Notes under the pieces: model-generated
Told to the model about the DNA's origin: nothing
Database searches by the model: none
The model's input: only the letters and a program-made list of their open reading frames with translations
Program-made: the position numbers and the translations under genes
Shown here: positions 9,189-16,467 of the stretch, one piece after another
Layout: each line of letters starts with the position of its first letter
Numbering within the stretch: the stretch's first letter is position 1
Source of the DNA: UBA4615 sp046046245
GTDB taxonomy: Bacteria; Pseudomonadota; Gammaproteobacteria; Burkholderiales; Burkholderiaceae_E
Assembly (NCBI GenBank): GCA_046046245.1
Contig: JBJOKE010000036.1
Span: 1-25,518, forward strand
Direction of reading: 5' to 3'
Length of the DNA: 25,518 nucleotides

Positions 9189-10490
9189 TCAGCGGGGTTC
9201 GGTGAGCGCTCGGCTGCCGAACCGATGCAGCGGCGACACCAAGTATTCGAAGATCGTCCGTCTTCCCGTCACGAGATCGGCCGTAGCGGTCATCCCGGCC
9301 GACAGGCGGTCGACGGGTATGGGGCTGGTCGCTGCATCGACCGCTACCTTCACGCGGAAGAAGCGGTCGCCGCGTTCGTCGGGCACCGTATCGGCGCTGA
9401 CCTCGGCCACCTCGCCCCGCAGCACGCCCCAGCGCACGCTGTCGAAGGCGCTGACGCGCACGTTCGCCGGCACGCCCTCGCGAAGCTCGGCGCGATCCGA
9501 AGGCTTCACGCGCGCCTCGACCAGGATCGTCCCGTCGACCGGCGTGAGCTCGAAGATCGGCTCGCCGGGCCGCACGACACCGCCCACCGTGTTCACGTAG
9601 AGGCGGTTGACCACGCCGTCGACCGGCGCGCGCAGCTCGGTGCGTGCGACGCGATCGGTCTCACCGCGGATCTCCTGCATCACGCGCTGGAGTTCGCCAT
9701 TGACCTGGGCGAGCTCGGTGCGCGCATCGGCGCGCAGCCGCGCGGCGATCTCGCGCGCGCGCTCCTCGGTCTCGGCGATCGCCGCGCGCAGCTTCGGCAC
9801 CGCCGACTGGGCATCGCTGATCTGCGTCTCGATCCGCTGCAGGCGCGCCTGCGCATCGAGCACCTCGAGCTGCGAGGCGGCGGCCCGCTGGATCAGCTGC
9901 TGGACCAGCACCAGCTGACGACGCGCGACCTCGGCCTCGCCGGTCAGGCTGCGGGCCCGCGACTCCTGCTCGGAGAGCTCGGCGCGGCGCTGCTGGACCT
10001 GCTCGCGCAGCACGCGCTGCTCCTGCAGCACGCGGTCGCGACGCGACGTGAACGCGTCGATCTCCGCGCGGACCTGCGGCATGCTCGCCGGCACGTCCGC
10101 GGGCAGCTTCAGCGTCGGCGCACCATCGGCCTCGGCGGCGAGCCGCGCGGCCTTGGCCTGCAGCTCGACGCGGCGCGACTTGCGCTCGGCGAGCGTGGCA
10201 TCGGCGCGCGTGGGGTCGATCGTCGCGAGCACCTGGTCGCGGTGGACGTAGTCCCCCTCCTTGACCCCGATCGACGACACGATGCCGCCCTCGAGGTGCT
10301 GGATCACCTGGCTCTTGGCCGACGGGATGATCCGGCCCTCGGCGCGGACGATCTTGTCGACCGACGCGACCGAGCCCCAGGCAACGAGGCCGCCGACGAT
10401 CGCCGCGGTCGCGAACACGAACAGGGTCGAACGTCGGAACGCGCCGTCTTGCGCGATGCCTTCGTCGAGGCGGAGCGAGGCGAGGCTCAT
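9189..10490 (-). CDS. HlyD-family type 1 secretion periplasmic adaptor (membrane fusion protein)
   Basis: The protein has 433 residues, the normal length for HlyD/LapC/SiiD adaptors. A short cytoplasmic N-terminus is followed by one membrane segment (~22-42), then the lipoyl/barrel half-motif QVIQHLEGGIVSSI at ~61-74, which is diagnostic of T1SS adaptors. Residues ~95-285 form a long Gln/Glu/Arg/Ala-rich coiled-coil hairpin, followed by the returning barrel domain (APVDGVVNRL, PGEPIFELTPVDG). The family C-terminal signature GMTATADLVTGRRTIFEYL ends with SPLHR near residue 421. It bridges the inner-membrane ABC exporter and the TolC-like channel. It lies between the two stator-like genes (39 bp after the OmpA-like stop, 19 bp before the MotA-like start), so all are probably co-transcribed. 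Its dedicated ABC ATPase partner is not in the window. Confidence 0.95.
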   Translation of the reverse strand: MSLASLRLDEGIAQDGAFRRSTLFVFATAAIVGGLVAWGSVASVDKIVRAEGRIIPSAKSQVIQHLEGGIVSSIGVKEGDYVHRDQVLATIDPTRADATLAERKSRRVELQAKAARLAAEADGAPTLKLPADVPASMPQVRAEIDAFTSRRDRVLQEQRVLREQVQQRRAELSEQESRARSLTGEAEVARRQLVLVQQLIQRAAASQLEVLDAQARLQRIETQISDAQSAVPKLRAAIAETEERAREIAARLRADARTELAQVNGELQRVMQEIRGETDRVARTELRAPVDGVVNRLYVNTVGGVVRPGEPIFELTPVDGTILVEARVKPSDRAELREGVPANVRVSAFDSVRWGVLRGEVAEVSADTVPDERGDRFFRVKVAVDAATSPIPVDRLSAGMTATADLVTGRRTIFEYLVSPLHRFGSRALTEPR

Positions 10491-10529
10491 CGGGAGGGGG
10501 CTCCGGTGGGGTCGGGGAGCGGCGCCGCG

Positions 10530-11360
10530 TCAGGACGCGGACGGCGAGACCATCAGCACGGCGTTGGACTTGCCGGTGTCGCGGTCGGAGATGCGCATCT
10601 TCACGGCCGACGCGGGCAGGCCGCGCTCGATCAGCCAGTTGCGAACCGCGAGGTTCCGGTAGTAGGCGAGGCGCCGCCCCTCGGAATAGGCGCCGCCCGC
10701 CTCGGGCACGCTGACCAGCTCGAGGCCGGTGGCCTTGGCCTTGTCGCTCATCGACGCGAAGGCGGCCTCGAGCTTGGCGAGCGAGTCGCGGTCGAGCTCG
10801 GTCACGCCGGAGGGGAACACGATCTCGATCGAGCCCTGGGCGCCGCGGATCTGGGCCGGCGCGGTCGACGCGCCGATCGCGGTGACCTGGTCGGCGACCT
10901 TCAGTTCGGAGCGGGAGACGGTACCGGCCTGCGGACGGGCCGAGCCGGAGGCCGGCGTGGGCGTGGTCGAGTCCTGGGCCGCCGCCAGCTGGAGCGCCTT
11001 CCTCAGCTGCTCGTTCTCCTTCTGCAGCGACTCGATCTTCTTCTGCAGCGCGGCGTCGGCGCCGGCGGCGGTCGCGGCGCCCTGCTGCGACTGCGACCCG
11101 CCGGGGAGGGACGCCGCGGCGGCGACGCCTGCCTTCGCCGTGGGGGTCGCGCCGCCCAGCTGCGAGGCGGCGGCGGCGCCCCCGGCGGCCCGGGCCTCGG
11201 CGGCGGCGACCGCCGCCGCAGCAACGTCCTTGGCCTTGTTCTGGGCGAAGTACAGGAGCGCGATCACGAACACCACCAGCACGAACACCATCGTCACGAC
11301 GACGTTCGCCAGGGCATCGACGAATCCGGGCCAGTAGTTGGTTTCCTTGCCGCCTTCCAT
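10530..11360 (-). CDS. OmpA/MotB-like inner-membrane stator protein (SiiA/ZorB-like)
   Basis: The protein has 276 residues. The N-terminus reads NYWPGFVDALANVVVTMVFV, with one membrane segment at ~11-38. Asp15 sits at its cytoplasmic edge, where MotB-type stators keep their proton-carrying aspartate. An Ala/Gly-rich stretch with a short coiled coil (~104-127, QKKIESLQKENEQLRKAL) follows. The C-terminal ~163-268 is an OmpA-like periplasmic domain (SIEIVFPSGVTELD, then YSEGRRLAYYRNLAVRNWLIERG). The usual peptidoglycan-contacting Asp motif (HTD-like) appears as SVPEAG, so cell-wall binding may be altered. The start ATG lies 2 bp after the TolC-like stop, implying translational coupling. Pairing with the MotA-like protein and a SiiA-like role at a type 1 secretion machine are inferred from architecture and context. 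Confidence 0.82.
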   Translation of the reverse strand: MEGGKETNYWPGFVDALANVVVTMVFVLVVFVIALLYFAQNKAKDVAAAAVAAAEARAAGGAAAASQLGGATPTAKAGVAAAASLPGGSQSQQGAATAAGADAALQKKIESLQKENEQLRKALQLAAAQDSTTPTPASGSARPQAGTVSRSELKVADQVTAIGASTAPAQIRGAQGSIEIVFPSGVTELDRDSLAKLEAAFASMSDKAKATGLELVSVPEAGGAYSEGRRLAYYRNLAVRNWLIERGLPASAVKMRISDRDTGKSNAVLMVSPSAS

Positions 11361-11362
11361 CG

Positions 11363-13462
11363 TCAGCGCGCCACGGGCAGGGAGGGAACGGACGACGAGA
11401 CCGTCGGCGGCGGCGCGGTGTAGGCCGGACCGTCGGGCGCCAGGCCGCCGAGCTGACGACGGATCTGCAGGGCCAGGCTGGCCTGCAGCGCGGTCAGGCG
11501 AAGCAGCTCGGCACGGCTCTGGAACAGCCGCTGCTGTGAGTCGAGGACGTCGAGCAGCGGTCTGTTAGCGAGCACCAACTGTTCCTGGAATGCCGCTACC
11601 ACGCGCTCGTTGGAAGTCATCTCATCACGTACCGCAGCAGCCCGCTGCGTGGCGGCGTCGAGGGTGTTGTAGGTGACGCGCAGCGCCTCCTCGAGGCGGC
11701 GTTCGAGGTCGAGGATGCGGAACTTGGCCTCGTCCTGGCGCGCGCGGATCGATCGCAGCTGCGCGAGGTCGGCCCCGCCGGCCAGCAGGTTCCAGTTCAG
11801 GACGAACATCGCGCGGGTGTCGTCGGTCGTGCCCGGGCGACCGCCGGCATTGGTCGTACGATAGTTGCCGACCTCGATCTCGAACTTCGGATAGAGCTTC
11901 GCGATCGTCGCGCGCTCCTCGGCCTCGATCGACGCGAGCGTCTGCCTGAGCTGAACGATCTGCGGGTTGGTCCCCCGCGCCTGGGCGAGCGCCAACTCCA
12001 GTTCGGGCAGGTCGCGGATCGACGCGAGGTCGTCGGTCCGAAGCGCGTCGGGCACGCCTCCGGTCAGGCGCCGGTAGCTGACCAGCGCCGATTCGAGCGC
12101 CCCCTGGGCTTCGATGACGGTCGACCGGGCGTTGATCGCCCTCGCCTTCACGCGTTCGGCCTCCGCCGCGCTCGCGCCGCCCCCCTGCGCCCGGCGCTCG
12201 ACGTACTGGAACAGCTGCTCGAGCCCGGTCCGGTAGTCCCGGGCGAACTGCAGCGCCAGCCGATACTGCAGGAGGTCGAGGTGCGCGCCGCCGGCGTCGA
12301 GGGCCAGCTGGTCGCGGGCGGAGCCGAGTCCGGCGACCGCAGCCTGGTAGAGGGACTTCTGCCGGGACCACTCGCCGACGGCCGATCCGTCCCAGACCGG
12401 CTGGCGCAGCACCAGCGCGGTGTCGTCGCGAGTGTGCAGCGAGCGCAGGACCGGCGCGCCGGTCGCCTCGTCGATCAGCGAGCCCGGCTTCGACTCCTCG
12501 CGACCGGTGTTGGCGCGAAGGTCCAGCTTCGGCAGCAGGCCGCCCCGGGCGACGTCGACGAGCTCGCGCTGGGCACGGGTGCGCGACGCGTTGGCGGCGA
12601 CGTCGTAGCTGGAGACCAGCGCACGCTCGATCGATTGCGACAGGCCGGCGGTGCCGAGTCGCTCGAACGCGGCGGCGGCGCCGAGATCGTCCTTCAGGTC
12701 GATCAGCGGCAGGCCGGCGAGCTCGGGCAGGGTCGGCACGCCGAGCGACGCGGCGCGGGTGACGCGGACCGGGGCCTTCGGGGCCGCCGGAGCTGCCGGC
12801 GCGGACGGCGTGGCCTGCGCGACGGGCGCCGGCTCGGCCGCCGCGGCCTTCGCGACGGGCGTCCTCGCCGGGCGCCGGGCGAGCCCCTGCGCGACGACCG
12901 TCGTCGGCGGGCGCGGCGCGTCCGACAGCGTGGACTCGGCCGCGGCGAACAGCACCGGCGGCGGCGGCGGCTCGGCGAACGCCGGACCGCGCGACGAAGC
13001 GGTCGAGACCACCGACGGCGTCGCGGCGGCGAGCCGGGACGTGGGGGCGATCGTCGGGTCGGCCGATCCGGCGGCCAAGCCGCTCGGGACGACCGTGGCG
13101 GCGGCCGCCGTCGGCGCCGTCGCGTCGGCGGTCGTGGCGGCGTGGCGCGGCACGACGCGGCCGTCCGCCTCGGGAAGATCGAAGAGGGTCGCCACCCGCG
13201 GCGGCGCCTCGAGCAGGTCGCGCAGCACGGGCAGCCCACGGGCAGCGGGACGCGCCGCGCGGGGCGCGATCTCGAGCCCGGCACCGTGCCGGACCGTCGA
13301 GCCGGCGAGCAGGTCGCCGTGCATCAGCTCGCCGGACCGGACCTCGGCCGGCGCCCCTGCCCACGACAGCACGGCCGCCAGCAGGCCGACGATCAGCCGG
13401 CTCGGCCGCCGGCGACGCGGGGCTCGCGGCGCACTGGACGGTTCGGAAGAACGTTGGAACAT
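11363..13462 (-). CDS. TolC-family type 1 secretion outer-membrane channel with long Ala/Pro-rich N-terminal extension
   Basis: The protein has 699 residues against ~430-480 for typical TolC/LapE/SiiC proteins. An Arg-rich signal peptide (RRRRPSRLIVGLLAAVLSWAGA) ends near residue 37-39. Residues ~40-265 are low-complexity, Ala/Pro/Thr/Val-rich and unlike TolC. The TolC domain runs from ~270 (SQSIERALVSSYDVA) to ~680, with the two internally repeated helical halves and the closing motif LLDVLDSQQRLFQSRAELLR. The gene is the first of the operon: it faces a P450 gene across 465 bp, and its stop is 2 bp from the next start. The frame of the extension uses the same GC-rich codons as the rest, so it appears to be part of the gene. 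The extension might reach through the periplasm or peptidoglycan; that is a guess. Confidence 0.92.
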   Translation of the reverse strand: MFQRSSEPSSAPRAPRRRRPSRLIVGLLAAVLSWAGAPAEVRSGELMHGDLLAGSTVRHGAGLEIAPRAARPAARGLPVLRDLLEAPPRVATLFDLPEADGRVVPRHAATTADATAPTAAAATVVPSGLAAGSADPTIAPTSRLAAATPSVVSTASSRGPAFAEPPPPPVLFAAAESTLSDAPRPPTTVVAQGLARRPARTPVAKAAAAEPAPVAQATPSAPAAPAAPKAPVRVTRAASLGVPTLPELAGLPLIDLKDDLGAAAAFERLGTAGLSQSIERALVSSYDVAANASRTRAQRELVDVARGGLLPKLDLRANTGREESKPGSLIDEATGAPVLRSLHTRDDTALVLRQPVWDGSAVGEWSRQKSLYQAAVAGLGSARDQLALDAGGAHLDLLQYRLALQFARDYRTGLEQLFQYVERRAQGGGASAAEAERVKARAINARSTVIEAQGALESALVSYRRLTGGVPDALRTDDLASIRDLPELELALAQARGTNPQIVQLRQTLASIEAEERATIAKLYPKFEIEVGNYRTTNAGGRPGTTDDTRAMFVLNWNLLAGGADLAQLRSIRARQDEAKFRILDLERRLEEALRVTYNTLDAATQRAAAVRDEMTSNERVVAAFQEQLVLANRPLLDVLDSQQRLFQSRAELLRLTALQASLALQIRRQLGGLAPDGPAYTAPPPTVSSSVPSLPVAR

Positions 13463-13483
13463 GGGCGTCGTCCGGTCGGGTGG

Positions 13484-13502
13484 CCGCCGGACACACCGGC
13501 GG
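13484..13502 (-). promoter_or_regulatory. Stem-loop in the presumed leader of the secretion operon, near the start codon
   Basis: CCGCCGG (13484-13490) and CCGGCGG (13496-13502) form a perfect 7-bp stem with a 5-nt loop, ending 21 nt before the TolC-like start codon. It may limit ribosome access; the start has only a weak Shine-Dalgarno (GGA). Confidence 0.45.
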
Positions 13503-13511
13503 GAACGCTGC

Positions 13512-13549
13512 CCCCGGGAACCCCCCCGGTGGCTGAGGGGTTGCCGGGG
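13512..13549 (-). promoter_or_regulatory. Strong imperfect 13-bp stem-loop in the leader of the secretion operon
   Basis: CCCCGGGAACCCC (13512-13524) pairs with GGGGTTGCCGGGG (13537-13549) with one G-G mismatch in the middle (13518/13543) and a 12-nt loop. It sits ~50 nt upstream of the TolC-like start. No T-run follows on the minus strand. It may act as an attenuator, a stability element or a protein/small-RNA target. It matches no riboswitch class I can recognise. Confidence 0.5.
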
Positions 13550-13643
13550 AAGACTTCAGGGAGACAGATCGGCATCCTTCCGGACACCTTTACCGGCGTC
13601 CCCCCGCAGCGGACGGGCGGCGGTGCCCGACCCGCAAGCGGGC

Positions 13644-13706
13644 GCGACCCGTTGCGTCCGGGATGCGACCCGTTGCGCCGACACCGCGACCCGTTCCGCC
13701 TGTGCC
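13644..13706. repeat. Three direct repeats with exact 21-bp period (candidate operator array)
   Basis: GCGACCCGTTGCG occurs at 13644-13656 and 13665-13677, and GCGACCCGTTCCG at 13686-13698, an exact 21-bp period or two helical turns. A further CGACCCG core occurs at 13628-13634, followed by a small hairpin CCCGC-AA-GCGGG (13631-13642), and a CCCGTTC at 13721-13727. The array lies about midway in the 465-bp region between the divergent secretion operon and the P450 gene. The rest of this intergenic region shows no gene and no clear -35/-10 promoter. Confidence 0.55.
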
Positions 13707-13927
13707 GTTCGCGGACGAGGCCCGTTCACGCACCACGACGGTGCGGATCGTCAACCGATCGCGGAACGCTGCCGAGCCTCTGGACCGCCCCTCGCGGCGG
13801 TTCCGCGCATCCGACCGCTCTGGACCTGCGGCCGGGAGCGCGCCGGACCCGACAGGTCCGGAACCTGCCTCCGTGTGAGGGACGAACCGGAACGCCCCGT
13901 GCACAATGGGGATCGGTGAGCCGCCCG

Positions 13928-15454
13928 ATGACCCCGCCCGCAGCCCCCCCGCCCCGCCCCGCCGCCGATCCGTCGACGCCGTTCCGTCCGGTCGGCGCGC
14001 TGCCCGGCCCCCGCGGCCTGCCCCTGATCGGCTCGCTGCACCGCTGGGATCCGTCCCGCGCTCACCTGATCCTCGAGCAGTGGGCCCGCGAGCACGGGCC
14101 GATCTACCGGCTGAGGCTGGGGCCGCAGCCGCTGGTCGTGATCTCCGACGCGGACGCGACGATGACGGTGCTGCGCGACCGGCCGCACGACTTCCGGCGG
14201 CACTTCGCGGTGCGACCGATCTTCCGCGAGATGGGCATCGACGGCCTCTTCTCGGCCGAGGGCGACGACTGGCGCCGGCAGCGGCCGCTGGTGATGCGGG
14301 CACTGGATCCGACGCACCTGAAGCGCTTCTTCCCGACCGTGGTGGTGGCGACCGAGCGGCTGCACGCGCGCTGGCTGGCGGCCGCGGCCGCGGGTGCCCC
14401 GGTCGACCTGCGCGACGACCTGACCCGCTACACCGTCGACGTGACCTGCTCGCTCGCCTTCGGCACCGACGTGGCGACGCTCGCCCGCGACGACATCGAT
14501 CCGCTGCAGCCGCACCTGGACCGGATCTTCTCGGGCATCGCCCGCCGCATCAACTCGCTGTGGCCGACCTGGCGCTGGTTCCGCACCCGCGCGGATCGCG
14601 AGATCGAGCGCTCGCTCGCCGTCGCAGGCCATGCGGTCCAGGGCTTCATCGCGAACGCGCGCGCCGAGATGGCGCAGGACCCGTCGCTGAAGGCTGCGCC
14701 GCAGAACCTGCTGCAGGCGCTGCTCGCAGCCAACGAGGACGCGAAGCTGTCGGATGCGGAGCTGCGCGGCAACGTGATGACGCTGCTGCTGGCCGGCGAG
14801 GACACCACGGCCAACACCATCGCCTGGGCCCTGCACCTGCTGTCGCTGCACCCCGACGTGCGCCGCGCCGCGCGCACCGAGGCGATCGAGGCGCTGGCCG
14901 CCGAACGCGAGGGCGCGCCGCGGCCGGTCGCGCTGCACGAGTTCGACAGCACCCGCGGCCTGCCGCTGATCGAGGGCGTGGTGCTGGAGGCGCTGCGGCT
15001 CAAGCCGGTGGCGCCGCTCAACATGTTCGTCGCGGTCCGCGACACCGTGCTGATGGGCACACGGATCCCGCCGCGCACGCTGGTCTGCGTGCTCAAGCGG
15101 CCGCCGGCCACGGACCCGCGCCACTTCCCCGACGCCGATGCGTTCCGGCCGCAGCGCTGGCTCGCCGGCGCGGCCGCGGCGAGCGGCGCGGGCTCGCAGA
15201 GCGCGGCGGTCGGCGGCGGCGGCCGCCGGGCCTTCGTGCCCTTCGGCGGCGGACCGCGGTTCTGCCCGGGCCGATATCTCGCGCTGCTGGAGGCGAAGAT
15301 GGTCCTGGCCACCACGCTCGCCTCCTTCGAGCTCGAACCCACCGGCGAGCCGGTCGGCGAGACGATGGGCATGACGATGCAGCCGCGCGGGCTGAAGGTG
15401 CTGCTCAGGCTGCCCAAGCCGCAGACGCAACGCGAGCCCAGCGGCCTCGCCTGA
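13928..15454 (+). CDS. Cytochrome P450
   Basis: The protein has 508 residues. Landmarks in order: a proline-rich N-terminus (LPGPRGLPLIGSL), typical of P450s; the I-helix AGEDTT at 289-294, for oxygen activation; ExxR (E354, R357) in EALRL; and the haem loop FGGGPRFCPGR with Cys446 as the iron ligand. A Gly/Ala/Ser-rich stretch of ~22 residues precedes the haem loop and looks longer than usual. No N-terminal membrane anchor is evident, so it is probably soluble. It would hydroxylate an organic substrate using electrons from separate ferredoxin or reductase proteins, none of which is encoded nearby. ATG 13928 is preceded by GGTGAG; an in-frame GTG at 13916 is an alternative. It ends only 12 bp before the convergent phosphatase gene. 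The substrate cannot be told. Confidence 0.95.
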   Translation: MTPPAAPPPRPAADPSTPFRPVGALPGPRGLPLIGSLHRWDPSRAHLILEQWAREHGPIYRLRLGPQPLVVISDADATMTVLRDRPHDFRRHFAVRPIFREMGIDGLFSAEGDDWRRQRPLVMRALDPTHLKRFFPTVVVATERLHARWLAAAAAGAPVDLRDDLTRYTVDVTCSLAFGTDVATLARDDIDPLQPHLDRIFSGIARRINSLWPTWRWFRTRADREIERSLAVAGHAVQGFIANARAEMAQDPSLKAAPQNLLQALLAANEDAKLSDAELRGNVMTLLLAGEDTTANTIAWALHLLSLHPDVRRAARTEAIEALAAEREGAPRPVALHEFDSTRGLPLIEGVVLEALRLKPVAPLNMFVAVRDTVLMGTRIPPRTLVCVLKRPPATDPRHFPDADAFRPQRWLAGAAAASGAGSQSAAVGGGGRRAFVPFGGGPRFCPGRYLALLEAKMVLATTLASFELEPTGEPVGETMGMTMQPRGLKVLLRLPKPQTQREPSGLA

Positions 15455-15466
15455 GAAGCGAGCCGG

Positions 15467-16066
15467 TCAGCCGCCGAAGCGTCCCAGCACCTCGAGCACG
15501 CCCGCGCGCGGTCGCAGCACCAGCGCCTCGCCCATCGCAAGCCATTCGCCCGTCAGCGCCGTCACGTTGACCTGGTGCGTGACGCCGACCGCGTTGCCGG
15601 GCCCTGCGAACGCGAGCGCCCAGGCCCGTACCGCCGCGGTCTGCGCCGGCTCGCCCGAACGACCGTCGAAGAACGAGTCGAGCGGCGGCCACGGCTCGAC
15701 GCGACCGAACGCGAGCCGCGCGGTGTCGAGACAGCGGCACCAGCGGCTGCTGCGCACCTGGTCGACCGGCACGCCCAGCTCGCGCAGCGCCGCACCGATC
15801 GCCAGCGCCTGGGCACGGCCGTCGTCCGACAGGTTGCGCTGGGTGCCGCAGGCCTCGAGCCGGAAACCCGGCGGATCACCGACGCCCGGTTCGGTCCGCG
15901 CATGGCGCATCAGCACCACGCAGCCGCCGGCGCGCAGCGCAGCGAGTCGCTCGCCCGAGGGCCGCGCCGCGGATGCCGCGGGGTCTGCCGGAAGCGCCGC
16001 GCGCGGCGCGGCCGCGAGCACCGCCGCGCCGAGCGTGCCGCGCAGCAACGTGCGGCGGCCGCTCAC
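15467..16066 (-). CDS. Exported histidine phosphatase (phosphoglycerate mutase/SixA superfamily)
   Basis: The protein has 199 residues. It starts with GTG at 16066, overlapping the upstream hslR stop by 4 bp (GTGA), which implies translational coupling. The N-terminus (SGRRTLLRGTLGAAVLAAA) has a twin-arginine-like signal peptide, suggesting export to the periplasm. The catalytic motif is VLMRHART with Arg54 and the nucleophile His55; the second catalytic His is likely His164 in GVTHQV. The SSRWCRCLDTA motif, which supplies the other conserved Arg, is also present. Family members remove phosphate from small molecules or proteins through a phosphohistidine intermediate. The substrate is unknown. 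Confidence 0.85.
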   Translation of the reverse strand: MSGRRTLLRGTLGAAVLAAAPRAALPADPAASAARPSGERLAALRAGGCVVLMRHARTEPGVGDPPGFRLEACGTQRNLSDDGRAQALAIGAALRELGVPVDQVRSSRWCRCLDTARLAFGRVEPWPPLDSFFDGRSGEPAQTAAVRAWALAFAGPGNAVGVTHQVNVTALTGEWLAMGEALVLRPRAGVLEVLGRFGG

Positions 16067-16434
16067 CCTTCCCCCCGCGCGCGATCGAGCGCTCGGCGGT
16101 CGCGCTTCGTCGGCCGGCCGTCGATCGCCTGCGCGGGCTCGGTGAACAGCCGTCGGCGCTCGCGCTCGGCCTCGCGCGCGGCGACGCTGTCGGCGGTTTC
16201 CTCGTAGAGCTGCTGCGCGACGCTCGCCGGGCCGCGGGTCTCGGACAGTCCGCGGACGACGACCACGCGGGGCACGTCGCCGGCGCGCACGCTCACCGTC
16301 TCGCCCACGCGCACCGTACGCGCGGTCTTCACGCGCTCGTCGCCGACCAGCACGCGGCCGTTGTCGATCGCGTCCTGCGCGAGCCCGCGCGTCTTGAAGA
16401 AGCGCGCGGCCCAGAGCCACTTGTCGATGCGCAT
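16063..16434 (-). CDS. hslR: Hsp15, S4-domain ribosome-associated heat-shock protein
   Basis: The protein has 123 residues, close to the ~130 of E. coli Hsp15. The N-terminal S4 RNA-binding domain starts at once (MRIDKWLWAARFFKTRGLA, then NGRVLVGDERVK), followed by VGETVSVRAGD and a basic C-terminal tail (GRPTKRDRRALDR) typical of HslR. Hsp15 binds free 50S subunits carrying a nascent chain after premature dissociation and helps recycle them. The gene is 33 bp downstream of the isomerase gene and overlaps the phosphatase start, so it belongs to the apt operon. Confidence 0.92.
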   Translation of the reverse strand: MRIDKWLWAARFFKTRGLAQDAIDNGRVLVGDERVKTARTVRVGETVSVRAGDVPRVVVVRGLSETRGPASVAQQLYEETADSVAAREAERERRRLFTEPAQAIDGRPTKRDRRALDRARGEG

Positions 16435-16467
16435 GGTCGACGCGCCGCGCGCCGCGCTCCCCCGGGG

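Noticed and set aside
1151..9205. A 2,684-codon plus-strand open frame and smaller plus-strand frames across 1-7300
   Set aside because: They lie antisense to the RTX and MotA-like genes. Their repetitive, His/Arg/Val-rich translation is the mirror of the RTX repeats in a stop-poor, GC-rich sequence. The minus strand gives recognisable domains.
7442..11360. Zorya anti-phage defence system (ZorA/ZorB)
   Set aside because: The MotA-like and OmpA-like proteins resemble ZorA/ZorB in layout, but they are interleaved with HlyD-like and TolC-like genes and a giant RTX cargo, and no ZorC, ZorD or ZorE is present. A secretion role fits better.
9114..11423. A 769-codon plus-strand open frame opposite the HlyD-like and OmpA-like genes
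   Set aside because: Low-complexity Arg/Gly/Leu translation without any recognisable motif; it is the shadow of two well-identified genes.
13463..13600. Known riboswitch in the leader of the secretion operon
   Set aside because: The hairpins were compared by eye with consensus cores of cyclic-di-GMP, cobalamin, TPP and SAM riboswitches as I remember them; none matches.
12281..13927. Possible long N-terminal extension of the P450 and other frames through 12281-13927
   Set aside because: The open frame runs back antisense into the TolC-like gene; the P450 homology begins only after 13928 and a ribosome site precedes that ATG.
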